NCBI GenBank assembly: GCA_003168295.1 | Contig: PMST01000259.1 | Span: 1-5,345, forward strand | Direction: 5' to 3' | Length of the DNA stretch: 5,345 bases | From: Actinomycetota bacterium | GTDB taxonomy: Bacteria; Actinomycetota; Actinomycetes; Streptosporangiales; Streptosporangiaceae | Shown here: positions 5,089 to 5,345 of the stretch, piece after piece | Numbering within the stretch: position 1 is the stretch's first letter | How the letters are laid out: every line of letters begins with the position of its first letter | The notes under the pieces: generated by a model | The model's input: the letters and a program-made list of their open reading frames with translations, nothing else | Told to the model about the DNA's origin: nothing | The model's database searches: none | Made by a program: the position numbers and the translations under genes

Positions 5089-5345
5089 GCCCGGTACGCC
5101 AGCCATTGACTTTGCCGGTCCTGACGGGGGGTTCCACGGGCGTTCGTTCATGCCGGGGGCCGGAGGCGGCACTCCTGGCTTGCTACGCCATATTGGTCAT
5201 TACGGAGTAGCTGGGTAATGGCAGTGAGCTCGCCACCGAACTATCGCACCAGGAGGACGTCCCCGCATCAACAGCATCCGGCGGTGCGAGCGTCTACGCG
5301 TTTTCCCTATTACTACTCGGCGTACTTCGGCAAACCAGTCACATC
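5089..5345. other. Right flank without a supported gene
   Basis: No frame shows a convincing start, codon bias or recognisable motif. The composition changes near 5185 from very GC-rich to more AT-containing sequence, which suggests a regulatory region for something beyond the window. An ATG at 5218 opens a frame running off the window (beginning M-A-V-S-S-P-P-N-Y). Its GGAG is ten bases upstream and its third-position GC is mediocre, so I do not call it a gene. Confidence 0.4.
5198..5220. repeat. Inverted repeat CATTAC / GTAATG
   Basis: CATTAC (5198-5203) and GTAATG (5215-5220) are perfect 6-base inverted arms around an 11-base spacer. The arms enclose a GGAG (5204-5207) and end on the ATG at 5218-5220. 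The dyad could be an operator for a gene beyond the right edge; no regulator is visible here. Confidence 0.4.

Noticed and set aside
1..5345. tRNA, rRNA, CRISPR array, insertion sequence or integrase gene
   Set aside because: None was seen: no cloverleaf-like tRNA ends, no spaced identical repeats, and no transposase or integrase motifs in any frame.

Overview
The window is GC-rich DNA with strong G/C third-position bias, typical of a high-GC actinomycete. A DUF3040-type membrane protein, a family characteristic of Streptomyces and related filamentous actinobacteria, supports this. No species can be named from the sequence.

Right part (1722-5041): two tandem genes of 541 and 543 codons overlap by 4 bases. 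Both encode short MutS-like ATPases, with a MutS core (lever/clamp-like helices) followed by a MutS-type ABC ATPase. Neither has room for the N-terminal mismatch-recognition and connector domains of true MutS. They form one translationally coupled operon and probably make a heteromeric ATPase. The two ATP sites differ: the second protein keeps the switch histidine (T-H-M) and the first has T-F-V there. Just upstream (1274-1645) is a gene for a 123-residue DUF3040 single-pass membrane protein.

Left part (1-1000): an apparently decaying minus-strand region. Reading 5' to 3' on the minus strand it holds a small conserved-looking ORF broken by a one-base shift (1000-802), a 90-residue cysteine-containing protein with a good ribosome binding site (569-297), and the N-terminus of a third MutS-like protein of the same type as the first gene (from 181). 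The third protein's similarity stops abruptly near position 49, although its frame stays open to the window edge.

The most interesting signal is not a gene. Three copies of a two-box leader element occur: on the minus strand ahead of the third MutS-like start (250-207), on the plus strand upstream of the DUF3040 gene (1083-1135), and on the plus strand ahead of the MutS-like operon (1722-1766). In every copy the boxes can pair as a 6-bp RNA helix, with one compensatory A-U to G-C change and wobble-preserving changes. An inner hairpin lies between them, strong in the two plus-strand copies and weak in the minus-strand copy. This suggests a structured 5' leader or shared regulatory site that places the DUF3040 protein and the MutS-like ATPases in one regulon.

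Right flank (5042-5345): no convincing gene. It holds a GC-rich potential hairpin just after the operon, and a short inverted repeat (5198-5220) overlapping a weak possible start that runs off the window.
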